Shown one piece after another: positions 24,955-33,396 of a DNA stretch of 64,000 nt; within the stretch, counting starts at the first letter, position 1, and each line of letters begins with the position of its first letter. Location: NCBI GenBank assembly GCA_013297875.1, contig JAAFIW010000003.1, positions 186,001 to 250,000 of the forward strand. Reading direction: 5' to 3'. A model generated the notes under the pieces. The model made no database searches. It worked only from the letters and a program-made list of their open reading frames with translations, and was not told where the DNA came from. Source of the DNA: Comamonadaceae bacterium (GTDB lineage Bacteria > Pseudomonadota > Gammaproteobacteria > Burkholderiales > Burkholderiaceae_C). A program made the position numbers and the translations under genes.

Positions 24955-26772
24955 ATGAAAAAACTACTTTCCCTGCTGGTGCTGGCGGTCAGCTTGTTCG
25001 CAGGCTGGGCGCATGCCGCCGAGTTCCCCACCGTCAACGTGATGTTTGAAACCGGCAAGAACACGCTGGCCAAAGACGCAGATGCGACGATCAAGATTGC
25101 GGCTGATTTCCTGAAAGCCAACCCGGCCGAGAAGCTCACGCTCTCTGGTTTTGTGGACGGCACGGGTGATCCGGCAGCCAACAAAGAAATTGCCAAGAAG
25201 CGCGCCTTTGCGGTGCGCGATGCCTTGGTGGCAGCCGGTGCATCAGCTGACAGCGTGATGCTGCAAAAGCCGGACGACATCAACGCAGGCAAGGGCGAAG
25301 AAGCCCGTCGCGTTGATATTTCGCTGTTCAAACCGGTTGCTGCGCCGGCCGCTGCCGCAGCACCTGCGGCTGCTCCCGCTGCAACGGCTGCTGCAGCCCC
25401 TGCCGCACCCGCTTCAGCGCCCGCAGCCCCAGCCCCCGTACCCAACAAAGGCGACACCGCCTGGATGATGGTGGCTACCCTGCTGGTGATCTTGATGACC
25501 TTGCCGGGCCTGGCCCTGTTCTATGGCGGCTTGGTGCGCAGCAAAAACATGCTGTCGGTGCTCATGCAGGTGATGGTCACTTTCAGCCTGATCGTGGTGC
25601 TGTGGGTGATCTATGGCTACAGCTTTGCATTCACCGAAGGCAACCAGTTCATTGGCGGCACAGACCGGCTGTTCCTCAAAGGTATTTGGGATAACGTGGG
25701 TGGCACGTTTGCCAATGCAGCCACCTTCAGCAAGGGCGTGGTCATTCCTGAAATCGTGTTCGCTGCCTTCCAGGCCACGTTTGCCGGCATCACCTGCTGC
25801 CTGATCGTGGGCGCGTTTGCCGAGCGCATCAAGTTCAGCGCCGTGCTGGCCTTTATGGTGCTGTGGTTCACTTTCGCCTACCTGCCGATTGCCCACATGG
25901 TGTGGTTCTGGATGGGCCCTGACGCCTACACCGCCAAAGAAGTCGCCGATGCGATGAACGCCAAGGCCGGCATGATCTGGCAGTGGGGCGCGCTGGACTT
26001 TGCAGGCGGCACCGTGGTGCACATCAACGCCGGCGTGGCTGGATTGGTCGGCGCTTATGTGATTGGCAAACGCATTGGTTACGGCAAAGAGTCCATGACC
26101 CCGCACAGCCTGACCCTGACCATGGTGGGCGCTGCCTTGCTGTGGGTGGGCTGGTTTGGTTTTAACGCCGGCTCGGCTCTGGAAGCCAACGGTTTTGCCG
26201 CATTGGCCTTCATCAACACCTTTGCGGCAACCGCTGCGGCGGTGCTGGCTTGGTGCATTGGCGAGGCGCTGGCCAAAGGCAAGGCTTCGATGCTGGGCGC
26301 TGCCTCTGGTGCCGTAGCTGGTTTGGTCGCTATCACCCCAGCGGCTGGCAACGTCGGCCCCGGCGGTGCCCTGATCATTGGCCTGCTGGCTGGCTTTGTC
26401 TGCTTGTGGGGTGTCAATGGCCTGAAACGCATGCTGGGTGCCGACGACTCGCTGGACGTGTTTGGCGTGCACGGCATCGGCGGTATTTTGGGTGCCCTGC
26501 TGACCGGTGTGTTCGCATCGCCCAGCCTGGGTGGCCCCAGCGCCATGGGCGACTGGGTCACGGCCACCATGATCAAGCCCGAGGACTACAGCATTGCAGG
26601 CCAGGTGTGGATTCAGGCCAAAGCGGTGCTGGTCACCGTGGTCTGGTCAGCAGTCGTCTCACTCATCGCCTTCAAGCTGGTTGATCTGGTGATCGGTCTG
26701 CGTGTGAGCGAAGAAGAAGAGCGCGAAGGCCTGGATATTTCCAGCCACGGCGAAACGGCCTACCACCGTTGA
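24955..26772 (+). CDS. amtB: Ammonium transporter AmtB with N-terminal OmpA-like domain
   Basis: The protein has 605 residues, about 180 more than usual. After a signal peptide (1-22) comes an OmpA-like domain (about 23-128; NVMFETGKNTL, NKEIAKKRAFAVRDAL, EEARRVDISL). An Ala/Pro-rich linker of about 40 residues leads into an 11-helix ammonium channel starting near residue 165 (WMMVATLLVILMTLPGLALF). The pore histidine pair is present (GGTVVHINAG and GVHGIGG). The Amt N-terminus faces the periplasm, so the OmpA-like part would reach peptidoglycan. It is co-transcribed with glnK. The channel call is certain; the role of the extra domain is not. Confidence 0.95.
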   Translation: MKKLLSLLVLAVSLFAGWAHAAEFPTVNVMFETGKNTLAKDADATIKIAADFLKANPAEKLTLSGFVDGTGDPAANKEIAKKRAFAVRDALVAAGASADSVMLQKPDDINAGKGEEARRVDISLFKPVAAPAAAAAPAAAPAATAAAAPAAPASAPAAPAPVPNKGDTAWMMVATLLVILMTLPGLALFYGGLVRSKNMLSVLMQVMVTFSLIVVLWVIYGYSFAFTEGNQFIGGTDRLFLKGIWDNVGGTFANAATFSKGVVIPEIVFAAFQATFAGITCCLIVGAFAERIKFSAVLAFMVLWFTFAYLPIAHMVWFWMGPDAYTAKEVADAMNAKAGMIWQWGALDFAGGTVVHINAGVAGLVGAYVIGKRIGYGKESMTPHSLTLTMVGAALLWVGWFGFNAGSALEANGFAALAFINTFAATAAAVLAWCIGEALAKGKASMLGAASGAVAGLVAITPAAGNVGPGGALIIGLLAGFVCLWGVNGLKRMLGADDSLDVFGVHGIGGILGALLTGVFASPSLGGPSAMGDWVTATMIKPEDYSIAGQVWIQAKAVLVTVVWSAVVSLIAFKLVDLVIGLRVSEEEEREGLDISSHGETAYHR

Positions 26773-26828
26773 GCTGTACAAATTTCTAGAGGGGTTAGAT
26801 AGAACGTAAGCAGTCTCCAAAGGTTATT

Positions 26829-26857
26829 GAGCCCGCCGCGTGCGGGCTCTTTTTTTG
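26829..26857 (+). terminator. Rho-independent terminator after amtB
   Basis: GAGCCCGC-CGCGT-GCGGGCTC is a perfect 8-bp stem followed by eight T residues. Confidence 0.95.
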
Positions 26858-26875
26858 GGAGGTTCGGGATCGGGG

Positions 26876-27037
26876 GCAAGGACGCAGAGGGCGCGAAGGG
26901 GCGCGAAGGACGCGAAATGAAGAAAAAATTCATGATCGACGGCAATGATCAATGCCCAGTGACAAGCTCAGAGTTTCTGCCTTTCTTTCGCGCACTTCGC
27001 GTAATCTTCGCGTCCTCTGCGTCCTCTGCGTCCTTGT
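26876..27037 (+). repeat. R2 hairpin repeat, copy c
   Basis: CAAGGACGCAGAGGGCGCGA on the left and CGTCCTCTGCGTCCTCTGCG on the right form long complementary arms around an AT-richer loop. The 3' flank CGAATTCAAAATCCC leads directly to the ATG of the SMP-30 gene, like copy b before its gene. Confidence 0.85.
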
Positions 27038-27055
27038 CTCCGAATTCAAAATCCC

Positions 27056-27955
27056 ATGACCTGGCACCCCCTCACCCCCGAACGTTTTGGCCTGGGCGAA
27101 TCACCGTTTTGGCATCCGCAGGAGCAAACGCTTTACTGGCTGGACATTGCGGCCAACACGGTGTTGCGCGCCAATGTTGACCGGGGCACCACCGAGCGCT
27201 GGCAGCTGCCGCAAACGCCCGGCTGCATGGCACCCGCGGCCCGTGGCGGTTTGGTCATTGCACTGCGTGACGGCATTTACCGGGCACGCACATGGGGCGG
27301 TGCACTGGAACGGATGGCACCCGCTTTGCACGACCCGACCACGACCCGGTTTAACGACGGCAAGGCCGATGCCCTGGGCCGCTTCTGGGCCGGCACCATT
27401 TACGAGCCGCGCACCAGCCCAGCGGCGCAACTGTTTTGCCTGGACGGCGCAAGCCTGCAAGCCAAAGCCAGCCACGCCACCGTGGCCAACGGCCTGGCCT
27501 TCTCGCCCGACGCCAGCACGCTGTACTGGGCCGACACCACCGCCCATGTGATTCGCGCCTGGGACTGGGATGCACAGGCCAACGTACTGTCAGGCGAGCG
27601 CGTGTTGCGGCAGTTTCCTCTCAAGCCGCCGGGCTGGTTGCCGGGTGACGCAGGTTACGGCGGCCGGCCCGATGGCGCAGCGGTTGACAGCCAGGGCAAC
27701 TACTGGTGCGCCCTGTACGAAGGCGCGCGCCTGCTCAAGCTGTCTCCCACGGGCGAGGTTTTGGCCGACATGCCGGTGCCCGCGCAATGCCCCACCATGC
27801 CCTGCTTTGGCGGTGACGACTTGCAGACGCTGTACCTGACCACTGCCAGTGAAAAACGCCCCGCCGCTGAGTTGCAAGCGCTGCCGCTGTCGGGTTGTGT
27901 GCTGTCCATGCGGGTGGAGGTGCCCGGGTTGCCCGTCAACTTTTTCATCGACTGA
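27056..27955 (+). CDS. SMP-30/gluconolactonase (LRE) family protein
   Basis: The protein has 299 residues with a six-bladed beta-propeller pattern. Family marks include GESPFWHPQEQTLYWLDI at the start, TRFNDGKADALGRFWAGT with the metal-binding Asn/Asp, and NGLAFSPDASTLYWADT. Such enzymes hydrolyse sugar lactones using one divalent metal ion. The substrate is not predictable. The ATG lies 18 bp after repeat R2c. It is 50 bp upstream of glcE, where glcD would often be, so it may share the transcript with the glycolate oxidase genes. Confidence 0.92.
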   Translation: MTWHPLTPERFGLGESPFWHPQEQTLYWLDIAANTVLRANVDRGTTERWQLPQTPGCMAPAARGGLVIALRDGIYRARTWGGALERMAPALHDPTTTRFNDGKADALGRFWAGTIYEPRTSPAAQLFCLDGASLQAKASHATVANGLAFSPDASTLYWADTTAHVIRAWDWDAQANVLSGERVLRQFPLKPPGWLPGDAGYGGRPDGAAVDSQGNYWCALYEGARLLKLSPTGEVLADMPVPAQCPTMPCFGGDDLQTLYLTTASEKRPAAELQALPLSGCVLSMRVEVPGLPVNFFID

Positions 27956-28005
27956 CTGCAAAAACATCATGTGCTTCGCATACAGGGCAGGCTTACTATG
28001 TGCGG

Positions 28006-29193
28006 ATGCAAGCCGTACTCCAATCCTTCATCGCCCGCATTCAGGCGGCTGCTGCCAATAAAACCCCGCTGCACATTCGCGGTGGCGGCAGCAAAGACTT
28101 TTACGGCGAGCCCGCCGCGGGCGAACTGCTCGACACCCGCGCCTACACGGGCATCACCGCCTACGAACCCAGCGAGCTGTACATCACCGCCCGCGCAGGC
28201 ACGCCGCTGGTCGAACTGGAAGCCACGCTGGCCGAACAGGGTCAGTGCCTGCCTTTCGAGCCGCCGCACTTAGTGAATAACTCCCTCCCCCCCTGGGGAA
28301 GGGCGGGGGTGGGGGCCAGCGTGCCAACCATCCGTGAAGCTTCGAAACCAATCAGCCCAGCCACCCTTGGCGGCATGGTCGCCGCCGGCCTCTCAGGCCC
28401 CGCCCGCGCCAGCGTGGGCTCGGTGCGCGACTATGTGCTGGGCTTGCAACTCATCAATGGCCGCGCCGAGCACCTGACTTTCGGCGGCCAGGTGATGAAA
28501 AACGTGGCCGGTTACGACGTTTCCCGCATGCTGGCGGGCTCGCTGGGCAGCTTGGGTTTGATCACCGACATCAGCCTGAAAATCATGCCGGTGGCCCCTG
28601 CAGAAACCACGCTGAAGTTTGAAATGAGCCAGACGCAAGCCCTGCAAAAACTCAACGAATGGGGTGGCTTGCCGCTGCCGTTAAACGCAAGTTGCTGGGT
28701 GCATGACAGGGGCGTGGACACCTTATACCTGCGCCTGCGCGGTGCGGTGGCGGCTGTGGAGGCGGCCTGCAAAACCCTGGGCGGCGAGCGGCAACACACC
28801 GCCCAAACCGCGGCCGACTGGGCCCTGTGCCGCGACCAGCAATTGCCCTGGTTCACCGCGCGCACCGACGCGCAAAACCTGTGGCGGCTGTCGGTGCCAC
28901 AAACCGCACCGGTGCTCGATTTGCCTGAGCCGCCGCTGATCGAATGGCACGGCGGCCAGCGCTGGCTGCGGGTGCACGCCAGTGACCCAAGCCAAGCCCA
29001 GCGTCTGCGCGCAGTGGCTGCGAAGGCGGGCGGACACGCTACTTTATTTATAGCTGCTCCAGCAATGAATACATGGGCGGACGGCCGATTCGATTCAATT
29101 TCAGCGCCTTTGCTGCACATTCACCAGCAACTGAAAAAAGAGTTCGATCCGCACGGCATCTTCAACCCCGGCAGGCTTTACCGAGACTTGTAG
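28006..29193 (+). CDS. glcE: Glycolate oxidase FAD-binding subunit GlcE
   Basis: The protein has 395 residues. The FAD-binding (PCMH-type) domain shows LHIRGGGSKDFYG, then ATLGGMVAAGLSGPARA, VGSVRDYVLG and NVAGYDVSRMLAGSLG. It works with GlcD and GlcF to oxidise glycolate to glyoxylate. Two in-frame insertions were seen: a roughly 30-residue stretch (about 89-118, LVNNSLPPWGRAGVG onward) that splits the normally continuous EPPH…ATLGG region, and an R1 repeat near the C-terminus (about residues 346-364). Both lie between conserved blocks, so the protein may still work. GlcD is not encoded in this window. Confidence 0.92.
   Translation: MQAVLQSFIARIQAAAANKTPLHIRGGGSKDFYGEPAAGELLDTRAYTGITAYEPSELYITARAGTPLVELEATLAEQGQCLPFEPPHLVNNSLPPWGRAGVGASVPTIREASKPISPATLGGMVAAGLSGPARASVGSVRDYVLGLQLINGRAEHLTFGGQVMKNVAGYDVSRMLAGSLGSLGLITDISLKIMPVAPAETTLKFEMSQTQALQKLNEWGGLPLPLNASCWVHDRGVDTLYLRLRGAVAAVEAACKTLGGERQHTAQTAADWALCRDQQLPWFTARTDAQNLWRLSVPQTAPVLDLPEPPLIEWHGGQRWLRVHASDPSQAQRLRAVAAKAGGHATLFIAAPAMNTWADGRFDSISAPLLHIHQQLKKEFDPHGIFNPGRLYRDL
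28270..28359 (+). repeat. In-frame G/C-tract insertion in glcE (separate from R1)
   Basis: A 90-bp segment with CTCCCTCCCCCCCTGGGG and GGGCGGGGGTGGGGG tracts adds 30 codons between two blocks that are adjacent in typical GlcE proteins. Self-complementary C- and G-runs suggest a small hairpin-forming repeat. That it is an insertion is inferred from knowledge of the family. Confidence 0.55.
29043..29097 (+). repeat. R1 repeat in frame inside glcE
   Basis: TTTATTTATAGCTGCTCCAG then CAATGAATACATGGGCGGA follows R1. The consensus TGA is CCA (29059-29061), giving the peptide IAAPAMNTWADG. Confidence 0.8.
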
Positions 29194-29198
29194 ACATC

Positions 29199-30449
29199 AT
29201 GCAAACCCAGCTTTCCCCCGAATACCAAAACACCGCCGACGGCCTGGCTGCGCAAGACATCTTGCGCAAATGCGTGCACTGCGGCTTTTGTACCGCCACC
29301 TGCCCCACCTACCAGCTCCTGGGCGACGAGCTGGACGGCCCGCGTGGCCGCATCTACCTCATCAAGCAGGTGCTCGAAGGCCAGGCACCCACCCGCAAAA
29401 CGCAGATGCACCTGGACCGTTGCCTGACCTGCCGCAATTGCGAAACCACCTGCCCCAGTGGCGTGCAATACGGCCACCTGGTGGACATTGGCCGCAAACT
29501 GGTTGATGAAAAAGTACCCCGCCCACTAGCCGAAAAAACCGTGCGTTGGGCCTTGAAAGAAGGCCTGCCGTCGCCCCTGTTTGGCCCGGCGATGAAGATG
29601 GGTCAGGCGGTGCGCGGCCTGTTGCCCGAGTCGCTGAAAAACAAGGTGCCTGCCGCCCAACCCGCGGGCATTTGGCCCACTACCCAGCACCTACGCAAGG
29701 TGCTCATGCTGGCCGGTTGCGTGCAGCCAGCCATGATGCCCGGCATCAACACCGCCACCGCCCGCGTACTCGATGCGGCAGGCATTCAAACCCTGGTGAC
29801 ACCCGCCGCCGGTTGCTGCGGCGCGGTGAAATTCCACCTGAACGACCAAGAGGGCGGCAAAGCCCAGATGCGCGCCAACATCGACGCCTGGTGGCCTTAT
29901 GTGGACCAGGTAGAGGCCATCGTGATGAACGCCTCGGGCTGCGGCGTCACCGTCAAGGAATACGGCTACACCTTCAAATACGAACCCGCCTACGCCGCCA
30001 AAGCCCAGCGCATCAGCGAGCTGACCAAAGACTTAAGCGAGCTGCTGCCCGACCTGGTGCCCGCGCTGAAAAGCAAGCTCACATCGGCAGGTACCCCCAG
30101 CCTCGCCTTCCACCCGCCCTGCACCCTGCAGCACGGCCAGCAGCTCAAAGGCGGCGTGGAAAAGCACCTGAGCGCGCTGGGCTTCAACATCAAAACCGCC
30201 ACCTGCGAAGCCCACCTGTGCTGCGGCTCCGCCGGCACCTACAGCGTGCTGCAACCCGAGTTGGCCTACCAGCTGCGCGACCGCAAACTGGGTCATCTGA
30301 GCGAGCTGCAGCCGCAGGTCATAGCCAGCGCCAACATCGGCTGCATCACCCACCTGCAAAGCGGCACGGCCACGCCGGTCAGGCATTGGGTGCAGGTGCT
30401 GGACGAGGCTTTGGTATCGAAAAAAATAGAGACTTATATCTCGACTTAA
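29199..30449 (+). CDS. glcF: Glycolate oxidase iron-sulfur subunit GlcF
   Basis: The protein has 416 residues. Two 4Fe-4S motifs (CVHCGFCTATCPTY near residue 25 and CLTCRNCETTCPSG near 78) are followed by two cysteine-rich CCG domains (CCGAVKFHL, CCGSAGTYSVL). It passes electrons from the flavin subunits to the membrane chain. It begins 5 bp after glcE. The 3' end and following 80 bp are markedly AT-rich compared with the region. Confidence 0.95.
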   Translation: MQTQLSPEYQNTADGLAAQDILRKCVHCGFCTATCPTYQLLGDELDGPRGRIYLIKQVLEGQAPTRKTQMHLDRCLTCRNCETTCPSGVQYGHLVDIGRKLVDEKVPRPLAEKTVRWALKEGLPSPLFGPAMKMGQAVRGLLPESLKNKVPAAQPAGIWPTTQHLRKVLMLAGCVQPAMMPGINTATARVLDAAGIQTLVTPAAGCCGAVKFHLNDQEGGKAQMRANIDAWWPYVDQVEAIVMNASGCGVTVKEYGYTFKYEPAYAAKAQRISELTKDLSELLPDLVPALKSKLTSAGTPSLAFHPPCTLQHGQQLKGGVEKHLSALGFNIKTATCEAHLCCGSAGTYSVLQPELAYQLRDRKLGHLSELQPQVIASANIGCITHLQSGTATPVRHWVQVLDEALVSKKIETYIST

Positions 30450-30500
30450 TAAAATCTACATCACTTACAAATCATTGTTAAAAAAGAATAATTAAGCATA

Positions 30501-30526
30501 ATATGTCGACATAAATCTCGACATAT
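30501..30526 (+). promoter_or_regulatory. Operator-like palindrome in front of the HipA-like gene
   Basis: ATATGTCG and CGACATAT form a perfect 8-bp inverted repeat ending 4 bp before the GTG start. A related TATCTCGACTTA lies at 30437-30448, inside the end of glcF. The position would block translation or transcription start, as expected of an autoregulated toxin-like gene. Confidence 0.6.
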
Positions 30527-30530
30527 TGCC

Positions 30531-31934
30531 GTGCGAACACCCAACACCGAAGCCCATGCCGCCCTCTGGGCAGCCCTGTCGCTCGGGGTGTGCAGCGCCC
30601 CACAGCTGGCTGAAGCGGCTGGCTTGACCAACCGCCAGGTGCTGCGCATTTTGGAAACCCGCCCAGCCGATGTGCTCAGTGCCGGACTGGCCAGCCGCCG
30701 CCGGTACGCCCTGCGAAAACCCCTGCGCGGCGACAGCACACCGCACCCGGTTTACGCCCTCAACGCGCAAGGCCAGGCCAGCCAGATCGCCAGCATCAAC
30801 CTGATTCAGCCCCAGGGCAGCCACTGCGACTTATCGGCCCACTGGCCGTGCGAGAGCGAATCGCAAGACGGCTGGTGGCACGGCCTGCCTTACCCGCTGT
30901 ATGACATGCAGCCCCAGGGTTTTCTGGGCCGCGCCTTTGCCCGCCAGGAGCACCAGGTGCTGGAAGTGCCACCCAACCCCAAGGAATGGCAAGACCACCA
31001 TGTGCTCTACGTGCTCAGCCGCCGCGCGTTTGACACCAGCGGCAACCTGATCGTGGGCGACGCGGCCTTGCGCCTGTACCAGGCCAGCCGGCAGGCCCCG
31101 CCCGTCATGGATGATGAAGTTGACCTGGTTCAGCAGTACAACCACCAAGCCCAACAAGCTGCCAGCCTGGGCCTGGCGGGCAGCAGCGCGGCGGGCGAGT
31201 TCCCCAAATTCACCACGCAGCGACAGCTGCCGGGCATGGCAACGCCCCACGTCATCGTGAAATTCTCCGGTGTGGTGGACGGCTCACCGGCCGTGCAGCG
31301 CTGGGCCGACCTGCTGGTGTGCGAGCACCTGGCCATTGCGCAAAGCGCCAGCCTGCCGGGCATCACCCCCGCCGCCACCCGCGTACTGCAAGGCCAGGGC
31401 CGCACGTTTTTGGAATCCGAGCGCTTTGACCGCATCGGCTCCCACGGCCGCCGCGCCCTGGTAAGCCTTGCGAGCTTGGCGGGTGTCAGGCAGGCCAGTC
31501 ATCACCTCTTGGGCATGGCAGACGACTGGCCTAGCCATGCCCAGGCCTTGGCTGCGCGCAAGTTGCTCCCGCTGTCCGACGCCCAAGCGGTGGCCCACCT
31601 GTGGTGGTTTGGCCGCCTGATTGCCAACGCCGACATGCATTGGGGCAACCTGGCCCTGTTCTGCCACGCTGCCCCGCGGCCCCACTTCAATCTAGCCCCG
31701 GTCTACGACATGCTCCCCATGGCCTACGCCCCGCTCCCCGGAGCCGAAGTGCCCCCTGTGCAGTGGCAACCGCCCTTGCCACTACCGCAAGAAGCAGCGG
31801 TGTGGCAAACCGCCTGCACGGCAGCGCTGGCGTTTTGGAGCCGGGCAGCCGCAGATGGGCGGGTGTCTGAGGTGTTTCGTGCGATTTGCGCAGGCAATGT
31901 GCAGCGGCTGGAGCGGGCGCGGCAATTGGTTTGA
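30531..31934 (+). CDS. yjjJ: HipA family Ser/Thr kinase-like protein, YjjJ type
   Basis: The protein has 467 residues and a GTG start. The N-terminus (about 8-55, LGVCSAPQLAEAAGLTNRQV) looks like a helix-turn-helix, so the antitoxin-like DNA-binding part is fused to the kinase. The HipA core includes HVIVKFSG (nucleotide-binding lysine), the catalytic loop NADMHWGNLAL and YDMLPMAY in place of the metal-binding DFG. HipA toxins phosphorylate tRNA synthetases or related targets and cause growth arrest; YjjJ proteins lack a separate HipB. No separate antitoxin gene is seen here. The palindrome at the start suggests autoregulation. Confidence 0.85.
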   Translation: MRTPNTEAHAALWAALSLGVCSAPQLAEAAGLTNRQVLRILETRPADVLSAGLASRRRYALRKPLRGDSTPHPVYALNAQGQASQIASINLIQPQGSHCDLSAHWPCESESQDGWWHGLPYPLYDMQPQGFLGRAFARQEHQVLEVPPNPKEWQDHHVLYVLSRRAFDTSGNLIVGDAALRLYQASRQAPPVMDDEVDLVQQYNHQAQQAASLGLAGSSAAGEFPKFTTQRQLPGMATPHVIVKFSGVVDGSPAVQRWADLLVCEHLAIAQSASLPGITPAATRVLQGQGRTFLESERFDRIGSHGRRALVSLASLAGVRQASHHLLGMADDWPSHAQALAARKLLPLSDAQAVAHLWWFGRLIANADMHWGNLALFCHAAPRPHFNLAPVYDMLPMAYAPLPGAEVPPVQWQPPLPLPQEAAVWQTACTAALAFWSRAAADGRVSEVFRAICAGNVQRLERARQLV

Positions 31935-31937
31935 TGA

Positions 31938-33221
31938 CTAGTCCTGAGCGCCTGGTTTCCCCCGCGCCGTCCCCTTGACCATCTCAAACCGAAACATCCG
32001 GCATTCAATCGGCCCGTTCCACATCGGCACGCGGCGGGACTCTTTCAGGCGCATTTTGGTGGGGAGTTTCAGGTCGGGGGTGAGAACCCAGGCGGTCCAG
32101 TTGGGGTAGTTTTTCTTCCAGTGGGTGGCCAGTTGGCTGAAGAATTCGTTGCCGCTGGATTCGTTGATCGCTTCGCCGTGCTCGGTTTGGGCCACCTGGC
32201 GGCCACCGCTGCGGGTGGGGCGCGGTGGCGAAGTGCCCTCGCCCGCCACACCAGCTACCTCAATGCGCTCGCCATACGGCGGGTTCACCAGCATCACACC
32301 GGGCTGCTCGCAGGGGGGCATGCGTTGCAGGGCGTCGCCGCCTCTGAATTCGATGTAATCGGCCACGCCGGCGCGCTCGGCGTTGCGGGTGGCGAAATCG
32401 ACCATGCGGAAGGACACATCACTACCAAAAATAGTGCTGTTTGTGCCACCCGCCCTTGTAGATACTGCTGAAGCAGCTTCTTTTTTGATAGCGTCCCAAA
32501 CATGGGCCTGATAGGGCAAAAGCTTTTCAAAACCAAAGCGACGCAGTGAACCGGGCGCAATGCCGCAGGCGATTTGCGCGGCTTCGATGGCAATCGTCCC
32601 GCTGCCGCAGCAGGGGTCGTACAGGGGCAGGCCTTGTGCTGCCACCTCAGCCGTCCAGCCGCTGGCGGCCAGCATGGCGGCGGCCAGGGTTTCTTTCAAG
32701 GGGGCGTCGCCCTTGTCTTCGCGCCAGCCGCGCTTGAACAGGGGCTCGCCCGAGGTGTCGATGTACAGCGTGGCGTGGTCGGTGGTCAGGTGGGCGTAAA
32801 TGCGCACGTCGGGCCATTGGGTGTTCACGTCGGGGCGCTCGCCGCGTTTGGCGCGAAAGCGGTCGGCCACGGCGTCTTTGATGCGCAGGGCGGCGAAGTT
32901 CAGGCTGGTCAGCGGGCTGTGCTGGGCGGTCACGTCGATCTTGAAGCTTTGTTTGGGCGTGAACCAGATTTCCCAGGCGACGGCGCTGGCGGCTTCGTAC
33001 AGGTCGTTTTCGCTGCGGTAGGGTGTGTGCGACAGCTGCACCAGCACGCGCTGGGCCAGGCGGCTATGCAGGTTCAGGCGCATGGCCTCGTGCCAGCTGG
33101 CCTGCACGCGCACGCCGCCGCGAAACACCAGCAGATCCTGGCCCACCAGACCCGTCAGGGCATGGACTTCTTCGGCCAGATAGTCTTCAACGCCAGCGGC
33201 GCAGGGGAGAAAGAGTTCCAC
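31938..33221 (-). CDS. rlmL: THUMP-domain class I SAM-dependent RNA methyltransferase (RlmL N-terminal type)
   Basis: The protein has 427 residues. An N-terminal THUMP/ferredoxin-like domain (about 1-160) is followed by the methyltransferase core: YDPCCGSGTIAIEA (SAM motif I) and the catalytic LVNPPYGERI. It matches the m2G2445 half of E. coli RlmL without the RlmK half, the common form in Burkholderiales. An R1 repeat is read in frame at about residues 244-259 (AIKKEAASAVSTRAG). A Ser/Pro/Arg-rich loop follows NPPYGERI and may also be an insertion. It is convergent with yjjJ (3-bp gap). Confidence 0.9.
   Translation of the reverse strand: MELFLPCAAGVEDYLAEEVHALTGLVGQDLLVFRGGVRVQASWHEAMRLNLHSRLAQRVLVQLSHTPYRSENDLYEAASAVAWEIWFTPKQSFKIDVTAQHSPLTSLNFAALRIKDAVADRFRAKRGERPDVNTQWPDVRIYAHLTTDHATLYIDTSGEPLFKRGWREDKGDAPLKETLAAAMLAASGWTAEVAAQGLPLYDPCCGSGTIAIEAAQIACGIAPGSLRRFGFEKLLPYQAHVWDAIKKEAASAVSTRAGGTNSTIFGSDVSFRMVDFATRNAERAGVADYIEFRGGDALQRMPPCEQPGVMLVNPPYGERIEVAGVAGEGTSPPRPTRSGGRQVAQTEHGEAINESSGNEFFSQLATHWKKNYPNWTAWVLTPDLKLPTKMRLKESRRVPMWNGPIECRMFRFEMVKGTARGKPGAQD
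32445..32492 (-). repeat. R1 repeat in frame inside rlmL
   Basis: On the minus strand it reads GCTATCAAAAAAGAAGCTGC then TTCAGCAGTATCTACAAGG. The consensus TGA is TCA here (32469-32471 on the plus strand), keeping the frame open. Confidence 0.8.
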
Positions 33222-33296
33222 GGGGTGTGTACGGGGGTTGTGTTGGGGGTTGGCAGTATGGCCCAGTTGGGTGCATGCTCGCGGATACGCTGCATT

Positions 33297-33360
33297 TGCT
33301 ATTAAATAAATAGCTGTTTGAGCAGTATCGACATGGGCTGCCGGGCGATTTGGCTCAAAC
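33297..33360 (+). repeat. R1 repeat, near-consensus intergenic copy
   Basis: GCTATTAAATAAATAGCTG, then TTTGAGCAGTATCGACATGG and GCGATTTGGCTCAAA is the most complete R1 copy. It lies upstream of rlmL and at the 3' end of the T6SS minus-strand block. Confidence 0.85.
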
Positions 33361-33396
33361 CCAGAATTTCCGACCAGACAGGAGGCGGCTAATTCT

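Noticed and set aside
32170-32265. Second insertion in rlmL after NPPYGERI
   Set aside because: The Ser/Pro/Arg/Gly-rich loop is variable in Burkholderiales homologues as far as known, so it may be natural; not called as a repeat.
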